From Planctomycetota bacterium (lineage in GTDB: Bacteria; Planctomycetota; Phycisphaerae; WQYP01), in the NCBI GenBank assembly GCA_021816165.1, contig JAKAYZ010000025.1, forward strand, positions 1-10,320: a DNA stretch of 10,320 nt. Direction: 5' to 3'. The notes beneath the pieces were generated by a model, which was not told the origin of the DNA, searched no databases, and saw only the letters and a program-made list of their open reading frames with translations. Positions 1-5,843 of this stretch are shown piece by piece. How positions within the stretch are numbered: the first letter of the stretch is position 1; the number at the start of each line of letters is the position of its first letter. The translations under genes and the position numbers were made by a program.

Positions 1-202
1 CCAGGTTGATGATAAGCTGTCCACTTTTATCCGCCAGATCTTTGCCGTGCTTGGTGGAGGGAATTTTCACGCCCTTGACCTCGGCCTTTTTGGCGATATG
101 CCCGACCAGCAGAAAAAAGATGATCAAACACATGATCACGTCAATAAGCGGGGTGACGTTGACGTGCTCACTTTGCATGGGTTTTATGCCGCGGCGACTC
201 AT
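1..202 (-). CDS. exbD: ExbD/TolR-family proton-motor subunit (partial, C-terminus outside window)
   Basis: This is the N-terminal 67 residues of a biopolymer-transport ExbD/TolR protein, an inner-membrane partner of ExbB/TolQ that carries protons through its single membrane helix. The visible part has a short cytoplasmic N-terminus, the family signature NVTPLIDV (residues 15-22) with Asp21 matching the proton-carrying Asp25 of E. coli ExbD, a membrane helix at about residues 20-37, and the start of the periplasmic domain. The ATG at 202 has a GGAG at 213-216 (10 nt spacer); an ATG at 209 is in another frame and ends after 13 codons. It lies 71 bp downstream of the ExbB-like gene on the same strand, so co-transcription is likely. 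ExbD and TolR cannot be told apart from this fragment. Confidence 0.9.
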   Translation of the reverse strand, partial: MSRRGIKPMQSEHVNVTPLIDVIMCLIIFFLLVGHIAKKAEVKGVKIPSTKHGKDLADKSGQLIINL

Positions 203-273
203 CGTGCATTTACTCCATCAGTGCGGTCCGAAAGACGGTCAGCGCCCCTTCGGACGGATATTCCGGGGCCGGG

Positions 274-1116
274 TTAGGCCTCTTGGGTTGAATCGGCACC
301 GGCACGGCGGGGAACCGGGCGTGCCGCGGGTGTGCGCGATTCGGCACTGGCTGCGGCTGCGGGTGATGCTTTAGCTTCCGCTGGACGGAGTGTTTCCAGC
401 AACTCTTCCGAAAGCATGGCCGCTCTGGCCGTGATCTTATCGATCTTGTTACGAAAGAATCCAAAGGCAATCAACGAGGGTATGGCCACGGCCAAACCAC
501 CGAACGTGTGCCATAATGCCGTGGCAATACCGTAAGACAAATCAGAGACTTTGGCATGGCCGCCGGTATGGCCCAAGGCCATAAACGCCATGATCATACC
601 CAGCACGGTACCGAGCAGCCCGATCAGCGGACCGATGTTTCCGATGACGTTGAGCATTTCCACCCGGCGGAACAAGTTTGAGGTTTGATCAGCCACTTCG
701 CTTTCCAGTCCATCACGCATGGCCGAATAGCCCAGGTGAGCCCGGCGCACTGCCGCGTACAGCGATTTGGAAACAAAGCTTTCATCGGTAGAGGTAAAAT
801 CCATAAGGTCTTTAAATTGCCGGGCATTGATCAGCGTGCGTACATGTTCGGTGGTTTCAACGGGCAGAATTTTGCTGGCACGGATGTGGATAAGGGCATC
901 AATAATCAACGCGACGCTGGCCAACGAAGCCAACACCAACACCGCAATAACGGTGTAGTCCAGCCCAATAAGAATCGGGTTGGGATGGTAGGCTTTGGTG
1001 GCGCTTCCACCACCCATCTGGGCAAAGGCGGTATGACCGATGGCCAGAATGGATAAGGCCATCAGCGAGCCGAGCAGGATCAGGCGAAACTTGGAACTGG
1101 AATAGGCGCGGGACAT
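274..1116 (-). CDS. exbB: MotA/TolQ/ExbB-family proton channel protein
   Basis: A 280-residue ExbB/TolQ-type protein. In this family a pentamer surrounds ExbD/TolR helices and converts proton flow into movement of a TonB- or TolA-like transducer. Visible: a Sec signal peptide with probable cleavage after AFA (residue 32), membrane helices at about 53-77, 157-181 and 200-222, and the hallmark GLLGTVLG (166-173) and GIATALWHTFGGLAVAIP (196-213). Thr170 and Thr204 line up with E. coli ExbB Thr148 and Thr181. The position of ExbB Glu176 is Thr199 here. The tail (246-280) is Ala/Pro/Arg-rich and probably disordered. An ideal AGGAGG (1121-1126), 4 nt from the ATG, fixes the start. It sits 111 bp after vWA protein B and 71 bp before the ExbD-like gene, with no obvious terminator between, so one operon is likely. 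ExbB versus TolQ is not resolved. Confidence 0.92.
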   Translation of the reverse strand: MSRAYSSSKFRLILLGSLMALSILAIGHTAFAQMGGGSATKAYHPNPILIGLDYTVIAVLVLASLASVALIIDALIHIRASKILPVETTEHVRTLINARQFKDLMDFTSTDESFVSKSLYAAVRRAHLGYSAMRDGLESEVADQTSNLFRRVEMLNVIGNIGPLIGLLGTVLGMIMAFMALGHTGGHAKVSDLSYGIATALWHTFGGLAVAIPSLIAFGFFRNKIDKITARAAMLSEELLETLRPAEAKASPAAAASAESRTPAARPVPRRAGADSTQEA

Positions 1117-1227
1117 AAAACCTCCTAAATAGAGAATCTTGAAAAATTTACCTTTTATCTGTAGAGCATCGCCAAGGATGCCCTCACCGTGTAAAAACCG
1201 ACAATCATCTGATGCATCCGTACCACC

Positions 1228-2259
1228 TTACCCACCAGCCTCCTCCCGGGAAATATATTTATATTGACCGCCATTTTGTTTGGCAATTTTTTTGAGATTT
1301 TTTTGAGATGCTGGATCTTGCAGGGTAAAAGCGTAGGTGTAAATATGTACGGCGTGATTTTTATTGAGCCTTTTAATGTAGCCAATCAGCTTCGGATCAA
1401 AAGCACCCTTGGTTAGAAAGTAGATAATTTGTGGGTGCAGGCGAAACGCTGCCTTAAATGGCCGTGCAAAATAGCTGTACCGGTATTCTGCGGCACCGGC
1501 AGGCGCTACCGTGCGGAACCGCTTGAAAAATTCCTGCTTATTGCGGAGCGTGGCATGGACCAGGCGATTCGGGCCGAGAATCTTATAATTTTTGCGAAAC
1601 ACAATGACCGCAAACGATTGCAATGGCACCAGTCCATCGATGGATTTACGCAAGTGGCTTTTAAGAAAAGTGAAATTTTCCAACATGCTGCCTTCATGAT
1701 CCAGGATGTAGACGATGCGAGTGGCATTGCCGCCCTTCCCGATAAAACTGGTTTCCGGTCCGTTGCCCATCCCACCGCCAGGCACACCGAAAGGAGCCAG
1801 CGAACCGCCGGCACTGGTACCGCCCTGCGGACCCACGGCGATAAATGCCATGCTGGTACGGGATGGGGAGACCAGCGCGCTGACCTTGGTCGGTGTAACA
1901 CTGGTATTCCAAGCTTTGGATTGCAGGATTTTTTTCACATTTTGGCGGGCACTGCGCGCGGGGTTATTGTTGTGGCCGGGATGGGGGTGGTCACCGGGAT
2001 GGCGTGAAAAATGGGTGTTCCAGTTCTGGGGAATGATGATGGGCTGCGGCTTCTGGTGGACGACGGTCTTAACCACTTGATACGCAAATAGGAACAGCAG
2101 CAGGACACCGGCATGGATAAGAACGGATGAAATCCACGGAATGGCGCGGTCGACCCATTCCGGCATTTCACTGCCGGCGGGAAGACTTTCATCCTGATCC
2201 GAAACTTCCGCTGGCACCGCCACGGTTGATTTTGGATTTTTGGAAGAGGCTTGCGTCAT
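1228..2259 (-). CDS. Membrane-anchored vWA-domain protein B, degenerate metal site, TonB-like anchor
   Basis: A 343-residue protein and paralogue of the gene upstream. Order: cytoplasmic N-terminus (1-40); one membrane helix (about 42-63) containing S45-V-L-I-H49, the Ser-x3-His pattern of TonB/TolA anchors; a Pro linker (KPQPIIIP, 70-77); a His-rich stretch (five His in 83-96); a conserved 'SKAW' region (114-117); a Gly-rich linker (143-175); and a vWA domain (about 181-335). The metal-site DxSxS motif reads D187-H-E-G-S191 and the later Asp is replaced by Lys (T283-K-G), so classical MIDAS metal binding is probably lost. Start: the ATG at 2259 has a GGAG at 2269-2272 (9 nt spacer) and lies downstream of a perfect TATAAT. 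The reading frame stays open to 2364, but that would place the start upstream of the promoter. The exact role is unknown; the ExbB/ExbD neighbours suggest an energised envelope function. Confidence 0.82.
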   Translation of the reverse strand: MTQASSKNPKSTVAVPAEVSDQDESLPAGSEMPEWVDRAIPWISSVLIHAGVLLLFLFAYQVVKTVVHQKPQPIIIPQNWNTHFSRHPGDHPHPGHNNNPARSARQNVKKILQSKAWNTSVTPTKVSALVSPSRTSMAFIAVGPQGGTSAGGSLAPFGVPGGGMGNGPETSFIGKGGNATRIVYILDHEGSMLENFTFLKSHLRKSIDGLVPLQSFAVIVFRKNYKILGPNRLVHATLRNKQEFFKRFRTVAPAGAAEYRYSYFARPFKAAFRLHPQIIYFLTKGAFDPKLIGYIKRLNKNHAVHIYTYAFTLQDPASQKNLKKIAKQNGGQYKYISREEAGG

Positions 2260-2268
2260 GGGAGACAA

Positions 2269-2272
2269 CTCC
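2269..2272 (-). promoter_or_regulatory. RBS deciding the start of vWA protein B
   Basis: A GGAG 9 nt before the ATG at 2259. The alternative in-frame ATG at 2274 and the upstream starts have no comparable purine-rich sequence. Confidence 0.5.
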
Positions 2273-2320
2273 ATCCGCGTGGCGTTGATTTCCAAGGCCA
2301 ACGTTAGTGTTCGGTTAGCA

Positions 2321-2326
2321 ATTATA
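2321..2326 (-). promoter_or_regulatory. Candidate -10 element for the vWA B-exbB-exbD transcript
   Basis: A perfect TATAAT on the minus strand, giving a leader of about 55 nt before the ATG at 2259. No good -35 hexamer sits at 16-18 bp; TTGTTT lies 12 bp upstream, which is too close. This is therefore a half-supported promoter. If real, the downstream motor genes can be expressed independently of vWA protein A. Confidence 0.35.
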
Positions 2327-2514
2327 ATGCCAGCAAATAAACAATTTCTGCAATACCCGCGCAAGCCGAGCGTTCATTAGCATATTAGGCATTTGTGAGC
2401 TTGGATTGGCCGAAGATGATCGGAGAAAGGATCGCTCAATTGTGCCAATTTTGTCGCAGTTGGCGGCTGTGTATGCCAAAAATGACACGGTGGCCATGCC
2501 ATAACAAAAGTTGG

Positions 2515-2534
2515 GGTTTTCGCCATGCGAAACC
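2515..2534. repeat. Short inverted repeat, possible weak terminator of vWA protein A
   Basis: TTTCGC-CAT-GCGAAA (2518-2532) is a perfect 6-bp stem with a 3-nt loop, extendable by GG/CC with one bulged T. It lies 65-84 nt past the stop of vWA protein A. On the minus strand the sequence that follows is CCAACTTTTG rather than a run of T directly at the stem, so an intrinsic terminator is possible but weak. Confidence 0.3.
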
Positions 2535-2598
2535 TCTCTATCTGGCATCTGTTCCCAGTCGCCGGACGATAAAATCGAATTCTGCGACAGCCCTACGT

Positions 2599-3774
2599 TT
2601 ACTGATTATCAAGAATTCTACGCGATACATATTCAAACTTTCCGCCGGTCTCCTGTGCGATTTTGCGCAGTCGCCGTTGGAACACCGGATCATGATCGAG
2701 AAAGGCGAAGGTGCATACCTGCACGTGGGCGTGCTGACTCAAACCCGCGACGTACGGAATCAGGCGTTTATCAAAGTGGCCATCCGTTAGAAAATAGATG
2801 ACATTGGGATGCATGGCAAAGGCGGCTTGGAACGGGCGTGTGAATGGGCGGAGCATATTGTCGTTGGCACCCTCAGCGACAATGTTTTTTAGCGCCACAT
2901 TAATGGCCTGGCGATAAAAGGTCTGCGCAGGCAGCAGGTGCGCCGGTCCCAAGATGTGAAATTCATGCGCAAACACAATAACCGCAAATTTTTGAAAGGG
3001 TAGCAGGCCACGCAAAGATTTGCGTACCGCCCGCTTCACCAAGTGCAATTTCCCGATCATGGACCCGGATGTATCAATCAGGTACACAACCCGCTGCGCG
3101 TGGGTGGCGATGCCAAAAAAGCTGGTCACCGGACCGCTGCCGATATGCCCGGAAAGTTTGCCAAATAATGAACCCGTTCCACTGAAGGCCTGGGCCGCCG
3201 CGGCCCCGCCGCTCCCCAGACCAATCTCCAGTGTCGTTCGGTGCCCCGCGCTATCTTGGAGCAGTGCAGAAAGCGAACGCGGAGAAACCGCGGCCGACCA
3301 GGATTTCACCCGGAGTTGCTTTTGCACACGCCGGGCCTCGTGGCTGCTTGTGATGTTGTTTGGCACCGGACGGGAATTGACGGTGCCGCCGAAAAATGCA
3401 GCCGGAATAACCATTGGCTGTGGCTGTGGCTTGAAGTGACCCACGATTAGGTGGTAGGCGATGACAATGCCCAGCAGCGCAATCAGATGGATCATCACCG
3501 AGGTAATCCAGCCAAAAGCCAGGTTCAGACGACTGGAGGGGTGGTCGGGCCTTTTTTCTGTGGTCGGCACAAACTTGGGAATCTGCGGCGCGGATTCAGC
3601 TTCCAGCAAATCATCAAGATCCGACAAGGAAATCTCGGTGTGCGCTGCGTGGGTGGTTTTATTATCGGCCACCGAGTTATCCATTTGAAAATTCCGATGC
3701 TGCAAGCGATCCCATTGTACCGTTGAACTGGACTTCTCCGGTGCAGTTTCGGCAAGGCCATTTGATCGCGACAT
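2599..3774 (-). CDS. Membrane-anchored vWA-domain protein A, intact DxSxS, TonB-like anchor
   Basis: A 391-residue protein. Order: a long cytoplasmic N-terminus (1-86) with the acidic-hydrophobic segment SLSDLDDLLEAE (49-60); one membrane helix (about 88-112) with S92-V-M-I-H96, the TonB/TolA-type Ser-x3-His motif; a KPQPQPMVIP linker (115-124); a basic segment with SWS/SPRSL (159-168); a Gly/Ala-rich linker (185-215); then GPVTSFFG (214-221) leading into a vWA domain (about 228-385). The metal-site motif D234-T-S-G-S238 is intact, as is T330-D331-G332; the middle MIDAS Thr is not obvious (GAND at 302-305). Topology is N-in with the vWA domain in the periplasm. The ATG at 3774 is chosen because GAGAGG lies 6 nt upstream and a TATACT -10 just before that; the frame stays open to 3822. 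It is first in the cluster with vWA B, exbB and exbD. Substrate or partner unknown. Confidence 0.85.
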   Translation of the reverse strand: MSRSNGLAETAPEKSSSTVQWDRLQHRNFQMDNSVADNKTTHAAHTEISLSDLDDLLEAESAPQIPKFVPTTEKRPDHPSSRLNLAFGWITSVMIHLIALLGIVIAYHLIVGHFKPQPQPMVIPAAFFGGTVNSRPVPNNITSSHEARRVQKQLRVKSWSAAVSPRSLSALLQDSAGHRTTLEIGLGSGGAAAAQAFSGTGSLFGKLSGHIGSGPVTSFFGIATHAQRVVYLIDTSGSMIGKLHLVKRAVRKSLRGLLPFQKFAVIVFAHEFHILGPAHLLPAQTFYRQAINVALKNIVAEGANDNMLRPFTRPFQAAFAMHPNVIYFLTDGHFDKRLIPYVAGLSQHAHVQVCTFAFLDHDPVFQRRLRKIAQETGGKFEYVSRRILDNQ

Positions 3775-3780
3775 TGGCCA

Positions 3781-3786
3781 CCTCTC
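3781..3786 (-). promoter_or_regulatory. RBS deciding the start of vWA protein A
   Basis: GAGAGG (continuing as GTGG) 6 nt before the ATG at 3774. The alternative start at 3822 would lie upstream of the putative -10 element, so the shorter product is preferred. Confidence 0.55.
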
Positions 3787-3791
3787 ACGCG

Positions 3792-3822
3792 AGTATACCA
3801 TGGTGTGGCGGGCAAAGTTCAA
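3792..3822 (-). promoter_or_regulatory. Candidate sigma-70-type promoter for the vWA/ExbB/ExbD cluster
   Basis: On the minus strand, TTGAAC (3822-3817) and TATACT (3797-3792) are separated by 19 bp. The -10 matches consensus at 5 of 6 positions and the -35 at 4 of 6; the spacer is longer than optimal. Transcription would start near 3785, giving a very short leader that still contains the GAGAGG ribosome-binding site. Confidence 0.35.
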
Positions 3823-3942
3823 GCTTAATAAGCCGCCGACGCCTTGTGCCGGAAACTCAAGGAAATTCTTGCCGGCCTGGCTGGGCGGTTGGCCGTCCAG
3901 TCAATCTATTACAAAAATTATCGGTTCTCTCATTGTAGTCGC

Positions 3943-3971
3943 TTGACTTGCGTCCTATAAATTACTATGAC
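3943..3971 (+). promoter_or_regulatory. Candidate promoter upstream of the DUF2934 gene
   Basis: TTGACT (3943-3948, 5 of 6 match) and TATGAC (3966-3971, 4 of 6) are separated by 17 bp. A second -10-like TATAAA (3956-3961) overlaps it, paired with a poor TTGTAG 17 bp upstream. The leader to the ATG at 4195 would be about 215 nt. Confidence 0.35.
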
Positions 3972-4194
3972 GGATAGAGAAGCAGGTGGCTGGGGTGTGA
4001 TTATTTCCCAGTCCCAACTCGTCAGCTATGGCGGGCAGTCGAGGTTGGATGGCACGGTTATTGTAGTTATGGCCTTGGAGTGTCGGCCGGACGTATAAAT
4101 TCAGGACTCAATGAGGCTTCAGATGGATTGTTTTCTGTGATGTACCACGGGCCAACTGAGGTTAATTTGCTTACTTACACGAAGGAGTTATTTT

Positions 4195-4467
4195 ATGGCA
4201 ATGTACAAAAGAAAAATTGCGGCTGCACCAACGCCGGCCAAAGTGCCTGCTGTGGTTCCAGTGACCCGGTCGGAAACCAAGGGTAGTGGCACGGCAATTC
4301 CGCCCCGGACGGTGGCCACCCCAGTGGCTACGAGTTCAGGTGGCAAAATCACCTACGAGCAGATCGCAGCGCGTGCCTACGAAATCTACCTCAAACGTGG
4401 TTTTGGACCCGGCAATGAGCTTTCCGATTGGCTTGAGGCTGAACGGCAGTTAAAAACTGGTCGCTGA
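4195..4467 (+). CDS. DUF2934-domain small protein
   Basis: A 90-residue protein with two parts: a basic, Pro/Ala/Thr/Val-rich, probably disordered N-terminus (1-50) and a DUF2934 domain (about 52-88) with the typical pattern ITYEQIAARAYEIYLKRG, then G-ELSDWLEAERQL. The domain is short and helical; its Tyr/Arg-Gly and Asp-Trp-x-x-Ala-Glu positions are the family hallmark. Its biochemical role is not established. The ATG at 4195 is supported by GAAGGAG (4181-4187, 7 nt spacer). No membrane segment or signal peptide is seen. It is transcribed alone and faces the PhoH gene tail to tail, 69 bp apart, with no clear terminator between. Assignment to the domain family is confident; function is not. 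Confidence 0.85.
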   Translation: MAMYKRKIAAAPTPAKVPAVVPVTRSETKGSGTAIPPRTVATPVATSSGGKITYEQIAARAYEIYLKRGFGPGNELSDWLEAERQLKTGR

Positions 4468-4536
4468 AACCATTAGAAAGATGCCGCCTTAATCGCGTGC
4501 TGCCAACGACGGAATTTACTATCAACAGGTCGGTTT

Positions 4537-5607
4537 CTATTCCGGCGGGTTGGCGGGCACGGGGGTGTTTTGCGCCGGTGGCTTCACCGCACTCGCCAAA
4601 ATCGGCTCGGATTTTGGCTCAGGTGCGGTGGCTGCCGTCGGCTCTACCGTGGGTATCCGACGGTTGCCGGTGTCCGCGGCGTATGCCTGCACAATCGTTT
4701 GCACCAACCGATGGCGCACAATATCGGATTTATCCAACTCGATAAACGCGATTTGGCGTATGCCTGCAAGTTTTTTGCGGGCATCTATTAAGCCGCTGGT
4801 TTGGCCCGGCTCCAAATCCACTTGCGACGGATCTCCGGTGACAATCATTTTACTTCCTTCGCCCAGACGTGTTAGAAACATCAACATTTGCGATGGCGTG
4901 GTGTTTTGTGCTTCATCCAGCAGCACAATGGAGGAATTCAGGGTGCGTCCACGCATATACGCCAGTGGAGCTAGTTCGATAATGTCGTTAGCCATAAATC
5001 GGCGAATTTGCTCAAAGGACATCATGTCGTGCAGGGCATCCAGCAGTGGCCGCAAGTATGGGTTGACCTTGGCCTGAAGATCTCCGGGTAGAAACCCAAG
5101 TTTTTCGCCGGCCTCCACGGCGGGACGCACCAATACCATACGGCGGATCAAATTTTTACGCAGCATGCTCACAGCTAGCGCCACTGCCAGGAAGGTTTTG
5201 CCGGTACCCGCCGGACCGGCGCAAAGGACCAGATCATGGCGCTGCATGGCCTGAAGGTATCTTTTCTGGCCGTGGGTTTTGGCCATAACCGGGTGGCCGT
5301 CGGCAATAACGTGCAGATCTCCATCGGTATCGGTTTCGTCTTTGCCCATCGCTCTGGGGGCGGTTTCCCGGATGAGGTTGATGAGAGAATCCTGGTTGAT
5401 AGGGCTATTGCGATGAGCCAGACGCTTAATTTCTCGAATGGCGGACGCGCCATGTTCAACCGCGGCGGCATCTCCGCTGATGTGCAACAGATGGCCACGG
5501 ACGGAAAGGTGTACCCCGAGCAATTCACGCAGCGTTTTCAAATGGCGATCATGTGGACCGAAAACAGCCACCCTGATATTTGGTTCTATATCAATATTGA
5601 CCAGCAA
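4537..5607 (-). CDS. phoH: PhoH-family ATPase (YbeZ-like), TTG start
   Basis: A 356-residue PhoH-like P-loop ATPase, a cytoplasmic family tied to RNA metabolism and often linked to YbeY, though neither ybeY nor era is in this window. Domains: an N-terminal KH-like region (about 1-65), a linker, then the ATPase core with Walker A GPAGTGKT (131-138), LVRPAVEAGEKLGFLPGD (159-176), Walker B IVLLDEAQ (227-234), the sensor-like VTGDPSQVDL (256-265) and FIELDKSDIVRH (288-299). From about residue 318 there is a Pro/Ala/Glu-rich tail of about 40 residues beyond the usual family end, probably disordered. The start is TTG at 5607: AGGAG lies 6 nt upstream, the second codon upstream is a stop (TGA), and the first in-frame ATG is deep inside the protein. 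It is divergent from the LOG gene. Confidence 0.93.
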   Translation of the reverse strand: MLVNIDIEPNIRVAVFGPHDRHLKTLRELLGVHLSVRGHLLHISGDAAAVEHGASAIREIKRLAHRNSPINQDSLINLIRETAPRAMGKDETDTDGDLHVIADGHPVMAKTHGQKRYLQAMQRHDLVLCAGPAGTGKTFLAVALAVSMLRKNLIRRMVLVRPAVEAGEKLGFLPGDLQAKVNPYLRPLLDALHDMMSFEQIRRFMANDIIELAPLAYMRGRTLNSSIVLLDEAQNTTPSQMLMFLTRLGEGSKMIVTGDPSQVDLEPGQTSGLIDARKKLAGIRQIAFIELDKSDIVRHRLVQTIVQAYAADTGNRRIPTVEPTAATAPEPKSEPILASAVKPPAQNTPVPANPPE

Positions 5608-5613
5608 CGCTCA

Positions 5614-5618
5614 CTCCT
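5614..5618 (-). promoter_or_regulatory. RBS that fixes the TTG start of phoH
   Basis: AGGAG with a 6-nt spacer to the TTG at 5607. The in-frame stop TGA two codons upstream rules out a longer protein, and no in-frame ATG occurs until about residue 87. Confidence 0.7.
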
Positions 5619-5698
5619 GATGGTTTTGCCTTCATCATAAGCCAAACGCACCTGAAAAGCCGATAATTATGCTGCCGGCGTCTGTTTTGGCCGACGCA

Positions 5699-5746
5699 GC
5701 CGACGTTGGTCGGCGGCAGCGATAGTGCTGCGGGCCGCGTGGCCCG
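5699..5746. repeat. Two tandem GC-rich hairpins
   Basis: Stem 1 is GCCGAC/GTCGGC (6 bp, GTTG loop) at 5699-5714. Stem 2 is CGGGCC/GGCCCG (6 bp, GCGT loop) at 5731-5746. They may form in the phoH leader RNA or be cruciform protein sites. Confidence 0.5.
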
Positions 5747-5762
5747 GCTTGGAATCAGATCA

Positions 5763-5790
5763 GCCCATTCAAGATTCCGCCCCAATGGGC
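5763..5790. repeat. 7-bp inverted repeat upstream of the LOG gene
   Basis: GCCCATT and AATGGGC are perfect inverted copies 14 bp apart, ending 8 bp before the -10-like TATAAG. The placement suits a regulator site, but no regulator is implied by the sequence. Confidence 0.4.
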
Positions 5791-5843
5791 AGCATAGTAT
5801 AAGGCAGACGCGGTAAAAATCCCGCTTAATCCGGAACATACCC

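Larger units (their letters stand above)
2260..2598. other. Intergenic region between the two vWA genes
   Basis: 339 bp without a convincing gene. It holds the RBS and -10-like element of vWA protein B at the left and a short hairpin at 2515-2534 near the end of vWA protein A. Open frames here are short, lack ribosome-binding sites and resemble no family I know. Confidence 0.6.
3775..4194. other. Divergent gene-poor region upstream of vWA A and the DUF2934 gene
   Basis: 420 bp with no supported gene. It contains the promoter candidate for vWA A (3792-3822), an imperfect hairpin at about 3848-3876 (GCCGG/CCGGC enclosing CAAG/CTTG), a promoter candidate facing the DUF2934 gene (3943-3971) and the DUF2934 ribosome-binding site. 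A frame open from 4080 runs into the DUF2934 gene in another phase, lacks an RBS and is taken as a shadow. No tRNA, riboswitch or mobile-element end was recognised. Confidence 0.55.
5608..5843. other. Divergent, hairpin-rich intergenic region between phoH and the LOG gene
   Basis: 236 bp that must carry both divergent promoters. It contains GCCGAC-GTTG-GTCGGC (5699-5714), an outer GCTGCCG/CGGCAGC pair (5671-5677 with 5714-5720), CGGGCC-GCGT-GGCCCG (5731-5746) and GCCCATT-N14-AATGGGC (5763-5790), plus a -10-like TATAAG at 5798-5803 facing the LOG gene. None is followed by a T run, so they are not standard terminators. An 84-codon minus-strand frame covers it but has no supporting signal. Confidence 0.55.

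Noticed and set aside
1429..2007. A 192-codon open frame on the plus strand
   Set aside because: Antisense to vWA protein B, which has domain support, a ribosome-binding site and a paralogue. The antisense product shows no family features.
1228..2259. vWA protein B as a pseudogene because of its lost metal-site residues
   Set aside because: The frame is intact over the full length, fold-defining segments are conserved, and it has its own start signals; substitution at the metal site alone is better explained by a changed role.
2315..2548. A 77-codon minus-strand frame between the two vWA genes
   Set aside because: It overlaps the candidate -10 element of vWA B, lacks a convincing ribosome-binding site and shows no recognisable motif.
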